Assembly (NCBI GenBank): GCA_030616775.1
Contig: JAUWWQ010000040.1
Coordinates: forward strand, 1-40,239
Reading direction: 5' to 3'
Length of the DNA stretch: 40,239 bases
DNA from: Planctomycetota bacterium
GTDB taxonomy: Bacteria > Planctomycetota > Phycisphaerae > UBA1845
In this document: in pieces, positions 26,010-33,181 of the stretch
Layout of the letters: every line of letters begins with the position of its first letter
Numbering within the stretch: the first letter of the stretch is position 1
Made by a program: the position numbers and the translations under genes
Notes under the pieces: generated by a model
Told to the model about the DNA's origin: nothing
The model's input: the letters and a program-made list of their open reading frames with translations, nothing else
Databases searched by the model: none

Positions 26010-26107
26010 CCGCCAAATAGACTGGAGATCAGCGATAGGATCTGGTTCACAAACACATCGCTGATCCCCGCAATCAACTGCTGGAAAATGGAACCAAAGT
26101 CGAACAT
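25997..26107 (-). CDS. 36-aa amphipathic/hydrophobic peptide
   Basis: A 36-codon gene with GGAG 8 nt before ATG 26107 and a terminator at its end. The product begins MFDFGSIFQQLIAGISD and ends in an alternating Leu/Ile/Ser/Phe/Gly run (SLISSLFGGLLG), with only three acidic residues and no basic one. It is too short for a signal peptide plus domain and looks like a membrane-surface helix, comparable in character to small membrane regulators or type I toxins. No antitoxin RNA was identified. The gene is convincing by its signals (start, stop, terminator), but no function can be named. Confidence 0.55.
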   Translation of the reverse strand: MFDFGSIFQQLIAGISDVFVNQILSLISSLFGGLLG

Positions 26108-26581
26108 GGTTCTATCTCCAAACACTAAGCGGAGATGCGCTACCCGGCATGCTCCGAGCACGTCCCTCGAACGGCCGGCTGGGAACATCCCAGCGCTTGA
26201 GGGCAGCTGTAAGTTCTGGCCGTCCGAGCAGTGGCGTCCGTCCGTAAACGCCGCGGCTGGCTCAACCGCAACAGACCATCCAGCTCCGCAATCGTCGAAT
26301 CCTGCAGCACCGGCGCGGGCCCCTTGGGCGTACCATCACCTCTAGATGGCGGTGCTGAAATCGTCCTACGCGGAGGGGATTCGGCGGTCTCGCCAAACCG
26401 TTCTCCACGGGTTGACGCGACAAAACCGCCAACGGTCCGCACGACAGAATGCGGTTTTCATCGAAGTTGCCCGGTTAACTGCTCCGTTGTCATCAGCCGG
26501 CAAAAAGACCGGTGCGGATTCGGGGCGGAGATGACGCGTTCTCCACGAGAAGCGCCGCACACTCAAGAAGGAGAGCACGCG
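26108..26581. other. 474-bp stretch without a convincing gene
   Basis: The only structure I can see is a perfect inverted repeat, GCTGGGA-ACA-TCCCAGC, at 26178-26194. It has no T-run, so it is not a typical terminator; it could be an operator or an RNA hairpin. Open frames on both strands here are rich in Arg and Pro, lack ribosome-binding sites and show no family features. The last bases carry the ribosome-binding site (AAGGAG, 26569-26574) of the double-CxxC protein. The promoter of the divergent 36-aa gene should also lie at the left end. Confidence 0.4.
26178..26194. repeat. Perfect 7-bp inverted repeat with 3-nt spacer
   Basis: GCTGGGA and TCCCAGC are separated by ACA. It lies about 70 bp upstream of the 36-aa peptide gene (minus strand) and about 390 bp upstream of the double-CxxC gene. 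It is palindromic enough for a dimeric repressor site or a short RNA hairpin; no regulator is identified. Confidence 0.35.
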
Positions 26582-26788
26582 ATGCAAGCAGACAAGACAT
26601 CAAGAAGTCCGACAAAACGCTGCCACAACTGTGGGCTGGCGTGCAACGGCATGTTCTGTTGCGATTGGTGTATGGACGCCTACTTGGCGCGGCGGGATGC
26701 CCATCAGGTTGCTCGCCGGCGCCGAGTGCGGTCGCAACCAAACGAAGGCTCGGCGCCAGGGGCCGGCGAAACCGCAGCCGGTGGCTAG
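26582..26788 (+). CDS. Small double-CxxC (zinc-ribbon-like) protein, 68 aa
   Basis: ATG 26582 is preceded by AAGGAG (26569-26574). The 68-aa product has a basic, Ser/Thr-rich start, then CHNCGLACNGMFCCDWCMDA (two CxxC pairs plus two more Cys), then a strongly basic helix (ARRDAHQVARRRRVRS) and a Gly/Ala tail. The Cys spacing fits a small zinc-binding ribbon or treble-clef-like knuckle; the basic segment could bind nucleic acid. A longer frame upstream (from 26231) is not supported by a ribosome-binding site. I recognise no named family. Confidence 0.6.
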   Translation: MQADKTSRSPTKRCHNCGLACNGMFCCDWCMDAYLARRDAHQVARRRRVRSQPNEGSAPGAGETAAGG

Positions 26789-26889
26789 CGACAGAGCTAT
26801 GATTCCGACCGATGTTGCCTCACTTGGCACGCTGACGGAAACGATCAGCGGAGAGGTCAGGCAGTACGGATCTGACGAGGAGATCGAAC

Positions 26890-27282
26890 ATGAATGGACC
26901 AGTGTTGTGTGGAAGATGGGTCGCATACGCAGCGTTGATGGCCGGAGGATGTGGGGCAATTCCGGACATCATCGTTGACGCAGCCAGGTCATCGGCAAAG
27001 GAAGCCCTTCAAGAAACTGTTGAGAATGTTATCGATGAGGTCATTGAGGACACAGTTGACGAACTGCTCGATCATGCTGACTTCGAGTTCCCATCCATCC
27101 GTGAGAGCGAGGACGAAGAGGACGGCGACGCGTTCGAAGAGGCAGGTGAGGACGTGAACGACAGCGATCAAGATACGGGCCGCAAGGGCAAAACGGCGGA
27201 GGATCATCGTCGGCACGACTCATCCCAACCCGTGAATTCGCGGCTGCCCCTTTGGGCAACGCATGACGCACTGGTAGTTTAG
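26890..27282 (+). CDS. Small acidic lipoprotein, 130 aa
   Basis: GAGGAG (26877-26882) precedes ATG 26890 by 7 nt. A hydrophobic start leads to a lipobox-like MAGGC (Cys21). Next come an amphipathic helix (IIVDAARSSAKEALQETVEN, then VIDEVIEDTVDELLDH) and a very acidic low-complexity tail (EDEEDGDAFEEAGEDVND) that turns basic and ends LWATHDALVV. The first 60 residues parallel the 57-aa lipoprotein at 16364 (GGC followed by a Val/Ala/Asp helix), suggesting one family of mini-lipoproteins. Function unknown; no operon partner. Confidence 0.55.
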   Translation: MNGPVLCGRWVAYAALMAGGCGAIPDIIVDAARSSAKEALQETVENVIDEVIEDTVDELLDHADFEFPSIRESEDEEDGDAFEEAGEDVNDSDQDTGRKGKTAEDHRRHDSSQPVNSRLPLWATHDALVV

Positions 27283-27329
27283 GCGACCCAACGAGTCACG
27301 AACGGCTCGGGCACGACGGAGCACCAATC

Positions 27330-27410
27330 ATGCCAGGACAGACGTTGGTCATTGTGGCAGTCGCCATATGTGTTGGCCTGATCCTCGGCGACATATTCAA
27401 CGGAGACTGA
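27330..27410 (+). CDS. Candidate 26-aa single-helix membrane peptide
   Basis: A 26-codon ORF with GGAG (27318-27321) 8 nt before ATG 27330. The product is one hydrophobic helix (TLVIVAVAICVGLILG) followed by DIFNGD. Size and plan fit a small membrane protein, but an ORF this short can occur by chance and there is no independent support. Confidence 0.3.
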   Translation: MPGQTLVIVAVAICVGLILGDIFNGD

Positions 27411-27596
27411 CCCGGAACCGCTTGCGGCGCTATGTTCTCTTTTTGCCGTAACCAAGGAATGCGTCTGCCAGGTCAAGGAACGAGCGCTGGAACACCTGCG
27501 ACTGCTCTTGGCCCGGACGGATGCAGCGGACCTCCTCGACGCCGCCTGACGGCCGCATCGTCGCTCTCGTAGGTCACGCCAGACGACGTTGCCCAG

Positions 27597-30434
27597 TCAG
27601 CGCGCAATCGACCCGGACCGGGCCGTGATAAAACCGTAGACTGCGAACGCAGTGACAATCGCAAGAACGTACAGCGATTGGTCCGCATACCAGGCCTGGA
27701 GATCGAACGTGATCGGGGAAGTATTCAGCACGAAGGTGACGTACAAGGCGACAGTCAACGTGAGCAGTCCGTAACGGGTCATCAGCCATACGCCCACCGC
27801 CACGCCGCCAATGCCGATCGCCAGCCACGACGTATAAACGTGAGCGCCGCGCGGCATCGTCATCGAGGCAATGATGACGCCTGCGATGACCGCCGCCAAC
27901 AGGGGACGGCGCACAAGCGCCCGCAGGACCGCGAGCAGCAGCATAAACAGCAGCCCACGAAACATCGCAAACGGAAGCGCGCTAAGATAGCCTGCCAGAG
28001 CGACGCGTCCTCCAAGCAGGTTGTTTGCCAGCGTGTCAGCGGTTAGAGAAGCTCGTACCTCCCAGCCAACGTAGCGCACCAACGCCGCCTCTCCGGCAGC
28101 AAGGAGCGCCCAGAGGCATCCGACACACACCCCAACGATTAGATGTTGTCCAACGATTGGGTCTCGCAGACGAAGGGACAACGCCCGGCTCCACGTGATC
28201 AGCATGTCAGGCCAGTAGCGACGCGCTAGAGGCTCCAGGGCGATGTAGAAGACGCCAAGAAGAGCAGCCACGCCAATCGCCTGCAGACCCGCCAGACAGA
28301 TGTTCAGAAGCTCAGTGTTGAATTCGGATACATGTTCGGCGCGCAGCAGCCAGGCGACGAACTGAATCACTACAACGAGGATCGCCAATCGCATGGCGCC
28401 CGTCCGATCGCTCCGCCCAGCGCGGTAGTTCAACCACGCCATGGGAATCGCCACAATGGTGATCAGCAGGAAGACGATACGAAGAGAACTGGTCACGACG
28501 GTTTCACGAGCGTCCATGGTCTTTGGATGCCGCGCCACCGCCCCATTTTCGGCGGCTCGGCCGACCGCGAAGAACAAGGGTCTTCCATCCCAAGCCATTG
28601 CCTCCGCGTGGACGGCGCCCGCGCCACCATTCGCGTGGGGTGCCCGCCAGGCAAACCGCTGGTCCGTCTGAAAAAGTGACTCAACGCCCGGCTCCTCGGC
28701 AACCATCTCCGCGGGGTCGAGCAGGGCGCGTTCGAGGAACGCGTTCCACTGCTCGCGCTCAGCGGCACTAGCCGGCTCCTCGCCGGACGAAACATGCTCA
28801 GGTGTCGCAGCGAACAGCAACAGCCTGCCGGAAAGATCAAACACTACCGAAGCCATGCCAGGCGTTCCCGGTGCCGGATCACTCGGTGTCACTCGCGCAG
28901 CCCCCAACATCACATTGCGGACCTCCGAGGGCGCGAGCTTCACCGGACTCTGGCGGTACCAGAAGACGAGTTCGGCCGCTGGGTCGACGGCAAGATGCGC
29001 CATCTTCTTGGGCAAGCGATAGCCGTGTGCCAGCAGGGCAGCATCGGCCACCTGGCAGAAACCGTAGGCCTGCTCACCCGTCTCGAACGAGTACCCCGCG
29101 GCCTTGACCAACTCTCGTGCCTGGTCGACTAACACGGTAGGTGGCTTGCTGTCTTCCGCCAGCCACGACGCGGGTGACAACCCTCGCACAAGGACCAGCG
29201 CCGCAAGCAGAGCCAGCGCCACGACAAGAAGTCTACCAGGCGTTGCAGTCCGCGCCGCCTTTGGCGTCGCCGCTGCAACCATCTCCGGTGTGGGTGTCAG
29301 ATTAGCGGCCAGGGCGGCTGCCAGCAGATTGCCACCGGGTAGCGCCGCCGCAACCTCCAGCGCGGAGTTCGGACGATCCTGAGCGTTCTTTTCCAAACAG
29401 CGAGCGACAATTCGGTCCACGTCCGGATGCGCGTCTTCTACAACGTCCGACAGTGGGGTGGGATGTGACTTCTCGTGAAGCTCTTTGTACTCTTGGATGG
29501 TATTCGCTTGAAACGCGGGCCTGCCTGCGAAGACTTCATACAGCACCAGACCCAGGGCGTATATGTCGCTTTGAACCGTGACTTCCCGGCCGGCCATCTG
29601 CTCCGGTGCCATGTAGGCGGGTGTCCCCGCTCGGATCTCCCCCGCCTTGATCTGCTCGGGCAGAGCTGCCAAGCCGAAGTCGGTGATGCGAACCTGACCT
29701 TGCCCATCCAGCATAACATTGGCCGGCTTTAGATCCCGGTGCAGAATGCCCGCACCGTGGGCAGCGGCAAGACCTATGCAAATCTGGCGCGCAATATACA
29801 CAGCCTTATCGCGAGGCAGCCGGCCGATGCGCCTGATCAGACTATCCAGGTCCTCGCCGTCCACGTACTCCATGGACAGGAAGTGCTCGCCGTCGGCCTC
29901 CGCGATGTCGTACATGCGGCATACGCACGGGTGCGTGACCTCACGTGCCAGGCGAACCTCATTGCGAAAGCTGGCCAGCCAAACCGGATTCGTGGCCATC
30001 GACGGATTGAGGAACTTCAACGCGACCGTCTGACCGAGCGTGAGGTCCTCGGCACGGTACACGACACCCATCCCACCGCTACCAACCTGCGACACAATGC
30101 GGTAGCGACCCGCAACGACAGCCCCGGGGCTGAAGTCTTGGCCTGCGGGAAGGCCGGATCGAGAAGGCGCTGAACGGGGTAGCCCCGTGGCCTCGTTCGC
30201 ATCCAGGTCGAGTTGTGGCCCCGCCTGACGCCACACATCCGTCGGCGATGTGCCAGCTCGAGAATCCGGCGTGATTGTCTGATCATCGTGATGCGCTATG
30301 AGGCGTTCAACTTCCCTTCGAAGCTCGTGATCGTCACCGCACCGCCGATCGAGGAACGCTGCACGTTCGTCGGGCGAAGACGACACCGCCGCAAGGAAGA
30401 TCTCTCTAATGAGGGCGTGACGCTCTGGCGTCAT
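27597..30434 (-). CDS. Transmembrane Ser/Thr protein kinase with large polytopic C-terminus
   Basis: 945 aa from ATG 30434. Residues 1-60 are the helical N-terminus common in planctomycete and acidobacterial kinases. Kinase domain about 111-370: glycine loop VGSGGMGVVY, Lys140, alpha-C Glu159, catalytic H232-R-D234 with HRDLKPANVML, D252-F-G, and GTPAYMAPEQ. All catalytic residues are present, so it should be active. A membrane helix (about 400-418) leads to an extracytoplasmic region (about 425-645), then about eight further hydrophobic helices to the end (650-945). The start shares ATGA with the stop of the sigma-factor gene, so the two are translationally coupled. It probably senses an envelope signal and phosphorylates the sigma factor or other cytosolic proteins (inference). 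Confidence 0.9.
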   Translation of the reverse strand: MTPERHALIREIFLAAVSSSPDERAAFLDRRCGDDHELRREVERLIAHHDDQTITPDSRAGTSPTDVWRQAGPQLDLDANEATGLPRSAPSRSGLPAGQDFSPGAVVAGRYRIVSQVGSGGMGVVYRAEDLTLGQTVALKFLNPSMATNPVWLASFRNEVRLAREVTHPCVCRMYDIAEADGEHFLSMEYVDGEDLDSLIRRIGRLPRDKAVYIARQICIGLAAAHGAGILHRDLKPANVMLDGQGQVRITDFGLAALPEQIKAGEIRAGTPAYMAPEQMAGREVTVQSDIYALGLVLYEVFAGRPAFQANTIQEYKELHEKSHPTPLSDVVEDAHPDVDRIVARCLEKNAQDRPNSALEVAAALPGGNLLAAALAANLTPTPEMVAAATPKAARTATPGRLLVVALALLAALVLVRGLSPASWLAEDSKPPTVLVDQARELVKAAGYSFETGEQAYGFCQVADAALLAHGYRLPKKMAHLAVDPAAELVFWYRQSPVKLAPSEVRNVMLGAARVTPSDPAPGTPGMASVVFDLSGRLLLFAATPEHVSSGEEPASAAEREQWNAFLERALLDPAEMVAEEPGVESLFQTDQRFAWRAPHANGGAGAVHAEAMAWDGRPLFFAVGRAAENGAVARHPKTMDARETVVTSSLRIVFLLITIVAIPMAWLNYRAGRSDRTGAMRLAILVVVIQFVAWLLRAEHVSEFNTELLNICLAGLQAIGVAALLGVFYIALEPLARRYWPDMLITWSRALSLRLRDPIVGQHLIVGVCVGCLWALLAAGEAALVRYVGWEVRASLTADTLANNLLGGRVALAGYLSALPFAMFRGLLFMLLLAVLRALVRRPLLAAVIAGVIIASMTMPRGAHVYTSWLAIGIGGVAVGVWLMTRYGLLTLTVALYVTFVLNTSPITFDLQAWYADQSLYVLAIVTAFAVYGFITARSGSIAR

Positions 30435-31009
30435 GACTGGCTTTCCGGGTCGAGCGCATTGCGAAGCCACGCCTTGGCGTGAGTCCAGTCGCCTTCGACC
30501 TTCCGCTTGGAGACTCCGAGAACGTGCGCCACCTCTTCCACCGTCAGGCCACCGAAGAATCTAAGCTCGACGATGCGCGCCTGCTGCTCATCCAGAGCCG
30601 CAAGGGATTCCAGTGCATCGTTTAGGGCTACCAGATCGACATCCTGCAGGTCCTGTGGCGTTTCTGCCTCGTCCAGCACTACGCGTTGCCAATCGCCGCC
30701 GCGTTTGCCGCGCCCACGAGCCCGCGCGTGATCAATCAGAATGCGGCGCATTGCCTCGGCCCCGACCGCATAAAAGTGCGTGCGCCCCTTCCAATCGACA
30801 CGGCTCTGGTCGACCAGGCGCAGGAAGGCTTCGTGGACCAGCGCGGTGGGCTGCAGCGTGTGCCCCCGGCGCTCGGCGCGAAGATATCGCGCGGCCAGCT
30901 CGCGGAGTTCTTCGTACACGAGAGGCATGAGCTTCTTAGCCACGTCGGCCGGTCGCTCACCACTCGCGTCGACCAGAATCTGGGTCAAATCAGAGGATCT
31001 ACCTTCCAC
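30431..31009 (-). CDS. ECF-type RNA polymerase sigma factor (PF07638-like)
   Basis: 192 aa. Region 2 is recognisable (LMPLVYEELRELAARYLRAE, PTALVHEAFLRLVDQ, HFYAVGAEAMRRILIDHAR) and so is region 4 (LAALDEQQARIVELRFFGGL, TVEEVAHVLGVSKRKVEGDW). These blocks are those of the 'ECF sub-family' sigma factors (PF07638/TIGR02999) abundant in planctomycetes and usually paired with Ser/Thr kinases instead of anti-sigma factors. It would direct transcription of an unknown regulon. The start is a GTG at 31009 with no strong ribosome-binding site, so the N-terminus is uncertain. It is the first gene of a two-gene operon with the kinase. Confidence 0.92.
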   Translation of the reverse strand: MEGRSSDLTQILVDASGERPADVAKKLMPLVYEELRELAARYLRAERRGHTLQPTALVHEAFLRLVDQSRVDWKGRTHFYAVGAEAMRRILIDHARARGRGKRGGDWQRVVLDEAETPQDLQDVDLVALNDALESLAALDEQQARIVELRFFGGLTVEEVAHVLGVSKRKVEGDWTHAKAWLRNALDPESQS

Positions 31010-31250
31010 CGCACTATGCTCGCACGTCCAGGAAGCCGCTCACGGTCCACGAATTGCGGCCACAGTTCAACGTCGCTTCACGTAGATGCTAGCGGAACCA
31101 CTGATCGTCCGCCATCCCCGCGCGTCGTGGGCGTTGGAGGGTGGCTGCGCCGCTGCCTCGATTCGGCGGAACCGAAGTGAGGGCGTGGCAACCGTACCCC
31201 ACAGCGTTCATCATTACTGTTTGGGAGCGTCGTGCGCGTTTTCGGCAGTG
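31010..31250. other. Non-coding stretch between the sigma-factor gene and the island
   Basis: About 240 bp without a credible ORF. It should contain the promoter of the minus-strand sigma-kinase operon; no clear sigma-70 -35/-10 pair was found, which would fit autoregulation by the ECF factor but does not show it. The island's left repeat begins at 31251. Confidence 0.4.
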
Positions 31251-31454
31251 GTTAGCGTAGAAGAGTTGGCCAAAAAGTTGGTCAGTCTCCACTTGGTGGT
31301 CACTTGTCAGCCACTCGGACTTCAGGTTGTCAATCAGTTGTAAACCTCATTTTCGGCCGAAAAACGCGTTGTAAGTCCTTGGAAACAAAGGACTTGCGCG
31401 CCGACTATCGGATTCCCAAGCTGGACGTCGGCGGTTCGAATCCGCTCGCCCGCT
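31251..31454 (+). repeat. Left 204-bp direct repeat (attachment-site copy with integrase 3' remnant)
   Basis: It aligns without gaps over 204 bp with 36130-36333; the last 96 bp (31359-31454) are identical and the first 108 have scattered changes. It ends with a 42-nt tRNA-Gly 3' half. Read on the minus strand it also encodes the integrase C-terminal tail found in the right copy (about 39 residues with the same TGA), but the upstream integrase gene is absent. It is therefore an attR-like junction left by an integrative element. Confidence 0.8.
31413..31454 (+). other. tRNA-Gly(CCC) 3' half (att core, left copy)
   Basis: 42 nt: anticodon loop TTCCCAA, anticodon-stem 3' strand GCTGG, variable loop ACGTC, T stem-loop GGCGG-TTCGAAT-CCGCT, acceptor 3' strand CGCCCGC and discriminator T. 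The 5' half is absent, because the preceding bases do not pair with GCTGG or CGCCCGC. This is a fragment, not a functional tRNA gene. CCA is not encoded. Confidence 0.8.
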
Positions 31455-31853
31455 ATCTTCTTTCATTTCAACGACTTACGCCAATCCCGGCCCGTTCGCC
31501 CTTGGCTCGGCGTCAGCCCGCAAACCGCCTTCTGAGTCCGTGAGGGGGGCTATACGACTGCCAGCTCGGGAGGCTGGACGTCGTCCCATTGCGCCGCACG
31601 AGACGTGGCCGTATCTCCTTGCCAGAAAACCACTTACAGTCAGGGTCCAGCGCCACTCTGAGGGCCACGAGAAACGAGTGGGTCAGTTTCCAACCGATCT
31701 GCGCAGCTCTGCCCCCTGGGCAGTCTGCCAACAGGCCACCGTCCCCTGAGAGCCGGTAAGCGATCATCGGCGAAGATCTCTGAGTAGTAACTGTCGCGGG
31801 AGGACTGGAGCGGCACGTGATGCGTCATGGCGGCCAGGGAGGCGACAAATATG
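31455..31853. other. Left arm of the 4.9-kb segment, no credible gene
   Basis: About 400 bp between the left repeat and the radical-SAM promoter. In a typical tRNA-integrated element the integrase would sit here. No recombinase motif is visible on either strand; minus-strand open frames (for instance around 31640-31990) have no ribosome-binding site or recognisable domain. This probably represents deleted element sequence. Confidence 0.4.
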
Positions 31854-31882
31854 TTGACAGTGCGTTCGGGATACGTTAGGAT
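31854..31882 (+). promoter_or_regulatory. Sigma-70-type promoter of the radical-SAM/methylase pair
   Basis: TTGACA (31854-31859), a 17-bp spacer and TAGGAT (31877-31882). The -35 is consensus and the -10 matches four of six positions (TAtaAT). It would give a leader of about 75 nt before GTG 31963. It is the best promoter-like sequence in the window and is within the repeat-bounded segment, so the two genes carry their own promoter. Confidence 0.5.
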
Positions 31883-31962
31883 GAATTGCTCCGGGCAGCC
31901 GTTCTGCACGAGGAGCGGGAGCGGCGTCGCAGTCGTTCGACTCGCCCCTGGGGACATAGCTG

Positions 31963-33156
31963 GTGACTCCACGACCTCCAGGACGCGCACGTACAGGATC
32001 TCAGCCCAGCGAGTCGCGCTTTGCGCATGCGGACTTCGCCGCCGATTACCGTCCTCGACGTCCAGCTCACTTCAATCCCAGACGCATCATCCTGACCAAG
32101 GGGAGCTTCAACTGTGCCACACGTCGAGACTTCATCGAACGGCTTTGCAGACTCTACCCCGAGGCCCAGGTCATCGAGCAACTGCACCTGCCGCACAACC
32201 GCGTAAACTTAGGGATCGCCGACCCCGTGGCGCTCCACCATTCGGGCAAGCAGACACTGGTCATCGGCGAGCATCGAACTGCGGTACGGCTCAGCGAAGA
32301 ACACGGGAACATGTGTCCCAACTACTGGCACTTCTCGCCGTATGGGTTTTGCCCCTTCGATTGCGCCTACTGCTACCTTGCGGCGACTCCAGGTGTGAGA
32401 TTCTCGCCAACCGTCAAAATCTTCGTAAACCTCTCCGAAATGCTCGCCAGTATCGATCGCATCGCACGGAAGCTCACTCAGCCAACCGCCTTTTACCTGG
32501 GGAAGCTACAGGACGGGCTGGCTCTCGACCCACTAACCGGGTATTCCCGAGTAATGGCCCCTTTCTTCGCGTCCCATCCGTACGCGCGTCTCGTCCTACT
32601 TACAAAGGCCTTGGATGTCCAAAACCTGATGGACATCGAACACCGAGGACAAACGATACTGTCTTGGAGCCTCAACCCTCCGGAGGTCTGTGGCCAGTTC
32701 GAAATCAACACTCCCGCGCCAGCGGAGCGTATCGAGGCGATGCGCCGGTGCGCCGCAGCCGGCTATCCCATCCGCGCGGTCATCATGCCGACCATCCCGA
32801 TCGGCGGTTGGCGCGTCGTGTACGGAGCGTTCCTACAAGAACTCATCACTGCTGTTCCCCTCGCGCGCATCACGCTCGGAGGCATATGCAGTTACGACGG
32901 AGCTCTGTCACTTACGGAAGCCAAGCTTGGGCCGGGAAACACCGTCTCTCAGGCAGTTGATCGTTCCAGGTCCAAATCGGTAGACGGTCGACGGCGTTAC
33001 CTGGTGAGCGAGCGAGTGGAGATGTACCGGCATTTGATCACGACAATTCGGCGTATCGATCCGCGTGTGGCAATCGCGTTATGTCTCGAGGAACGCACCG
33101 TCTTTGAGGCGTTGAAGATGACGGCCAGCGTCGGCCGCTGTAACTGCGTGCTCTGA
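31963..33156 (+). CDS. Radical-SAM protein of the spore-photoproduct-lyase (SplB/COG1533) family
   Basis: 397 aa from GTG 31963 (GGGGA about 8 nt upstream). The radical-SAM 4Fe-4S motif is C130-x3-C134-x2-C137 (CPFDCAYCYL). Flanking blocks align with spore photoproduct lyase: QTLVIGEHRTAVRLSEEH before the cluster; VKIFVNLSEMLASID, LDPLTGYSRVMAPFF, ARLVLLTKALDVQNLMDIEH, ILSWSLNPPEV and ERIEAMRRCAAAGYPIRAVI after it. The Cys that donates hydrogen in SPL (CTSD context, Cys141 of B. subtilis) corresponds to Lys181 here, so it is not expected to repair spore photoproduct in the known way. The C-terminus ends GRCNCVL, offering alternative thiols. It precedes the methylase-fold gene by 25 bp. Probable reaction: a radical modification or repair of a nucleic acid, unspecified. 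Confidence 0.85.
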   Translation: MTPRPPGRARTGSQPSESRFAHADFAADYRPRRPAHFNPRRIILTKGSFNCATRRDFIERLCRLYPEAQVIEQLHLPHNRVNLGIADPVALHHSGKQTLVIGEHRTAVRLSEEHGNMCPNYWHFSPYGFCPFDCAYCYLAATPGVRFSPTVKIFVNLSEMLASIDRIARKLTQPTAFYLGKLQDGLALDPLTGYSRVMAPFFASHPYARLVLLTKALDVQNLMDIEHRGQTILSWSLNPPEVCGQFEINTPAPAERIEAMRRCAAAGYPIRAVIMPTIPIGGWRVVYGAFLQELITAVPLARITLGGICSYDGALSLTEAKLGPGNTVSQAVDRSRSKSVDGRRRYLVSERVEMYRHLITTIRRIDPRVAIALCLEERTVFEALKMTASVGRCNCVL

Positions 33157-33181
33157 ACATATCGCTCACGGTCATTACCTG

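Noticed and set aside
26231-26581. N-terminal extension of the double-CxxC protein
   Set aside because: The extension is Arg/Pro/Ser-rich with no start signal, whereas ATG 26582 has AAGGAG at proper spacing.
31413-31454. Complete tRNA-Gly gene
   Set aside because: Only the 3' half is present at either copy; upstream bases cannot form the D arm, anticodon stem or acceptor stem.
31640-31990. Minus-strand ORF in the left arm of the 4.9-kb segment
   Set aside because: No ribosome-binding site, no domain, and it overlaps the promoter and start of the radical-SAM gene on the other strand; could be decayed element sequence but cannot be supported.
31963-33156. Annotation as a true spore photoproduct lyase
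   Set aside because: The hydrogen-donor Cys is absent and the host context is not an endospore former; only family membership is supported.
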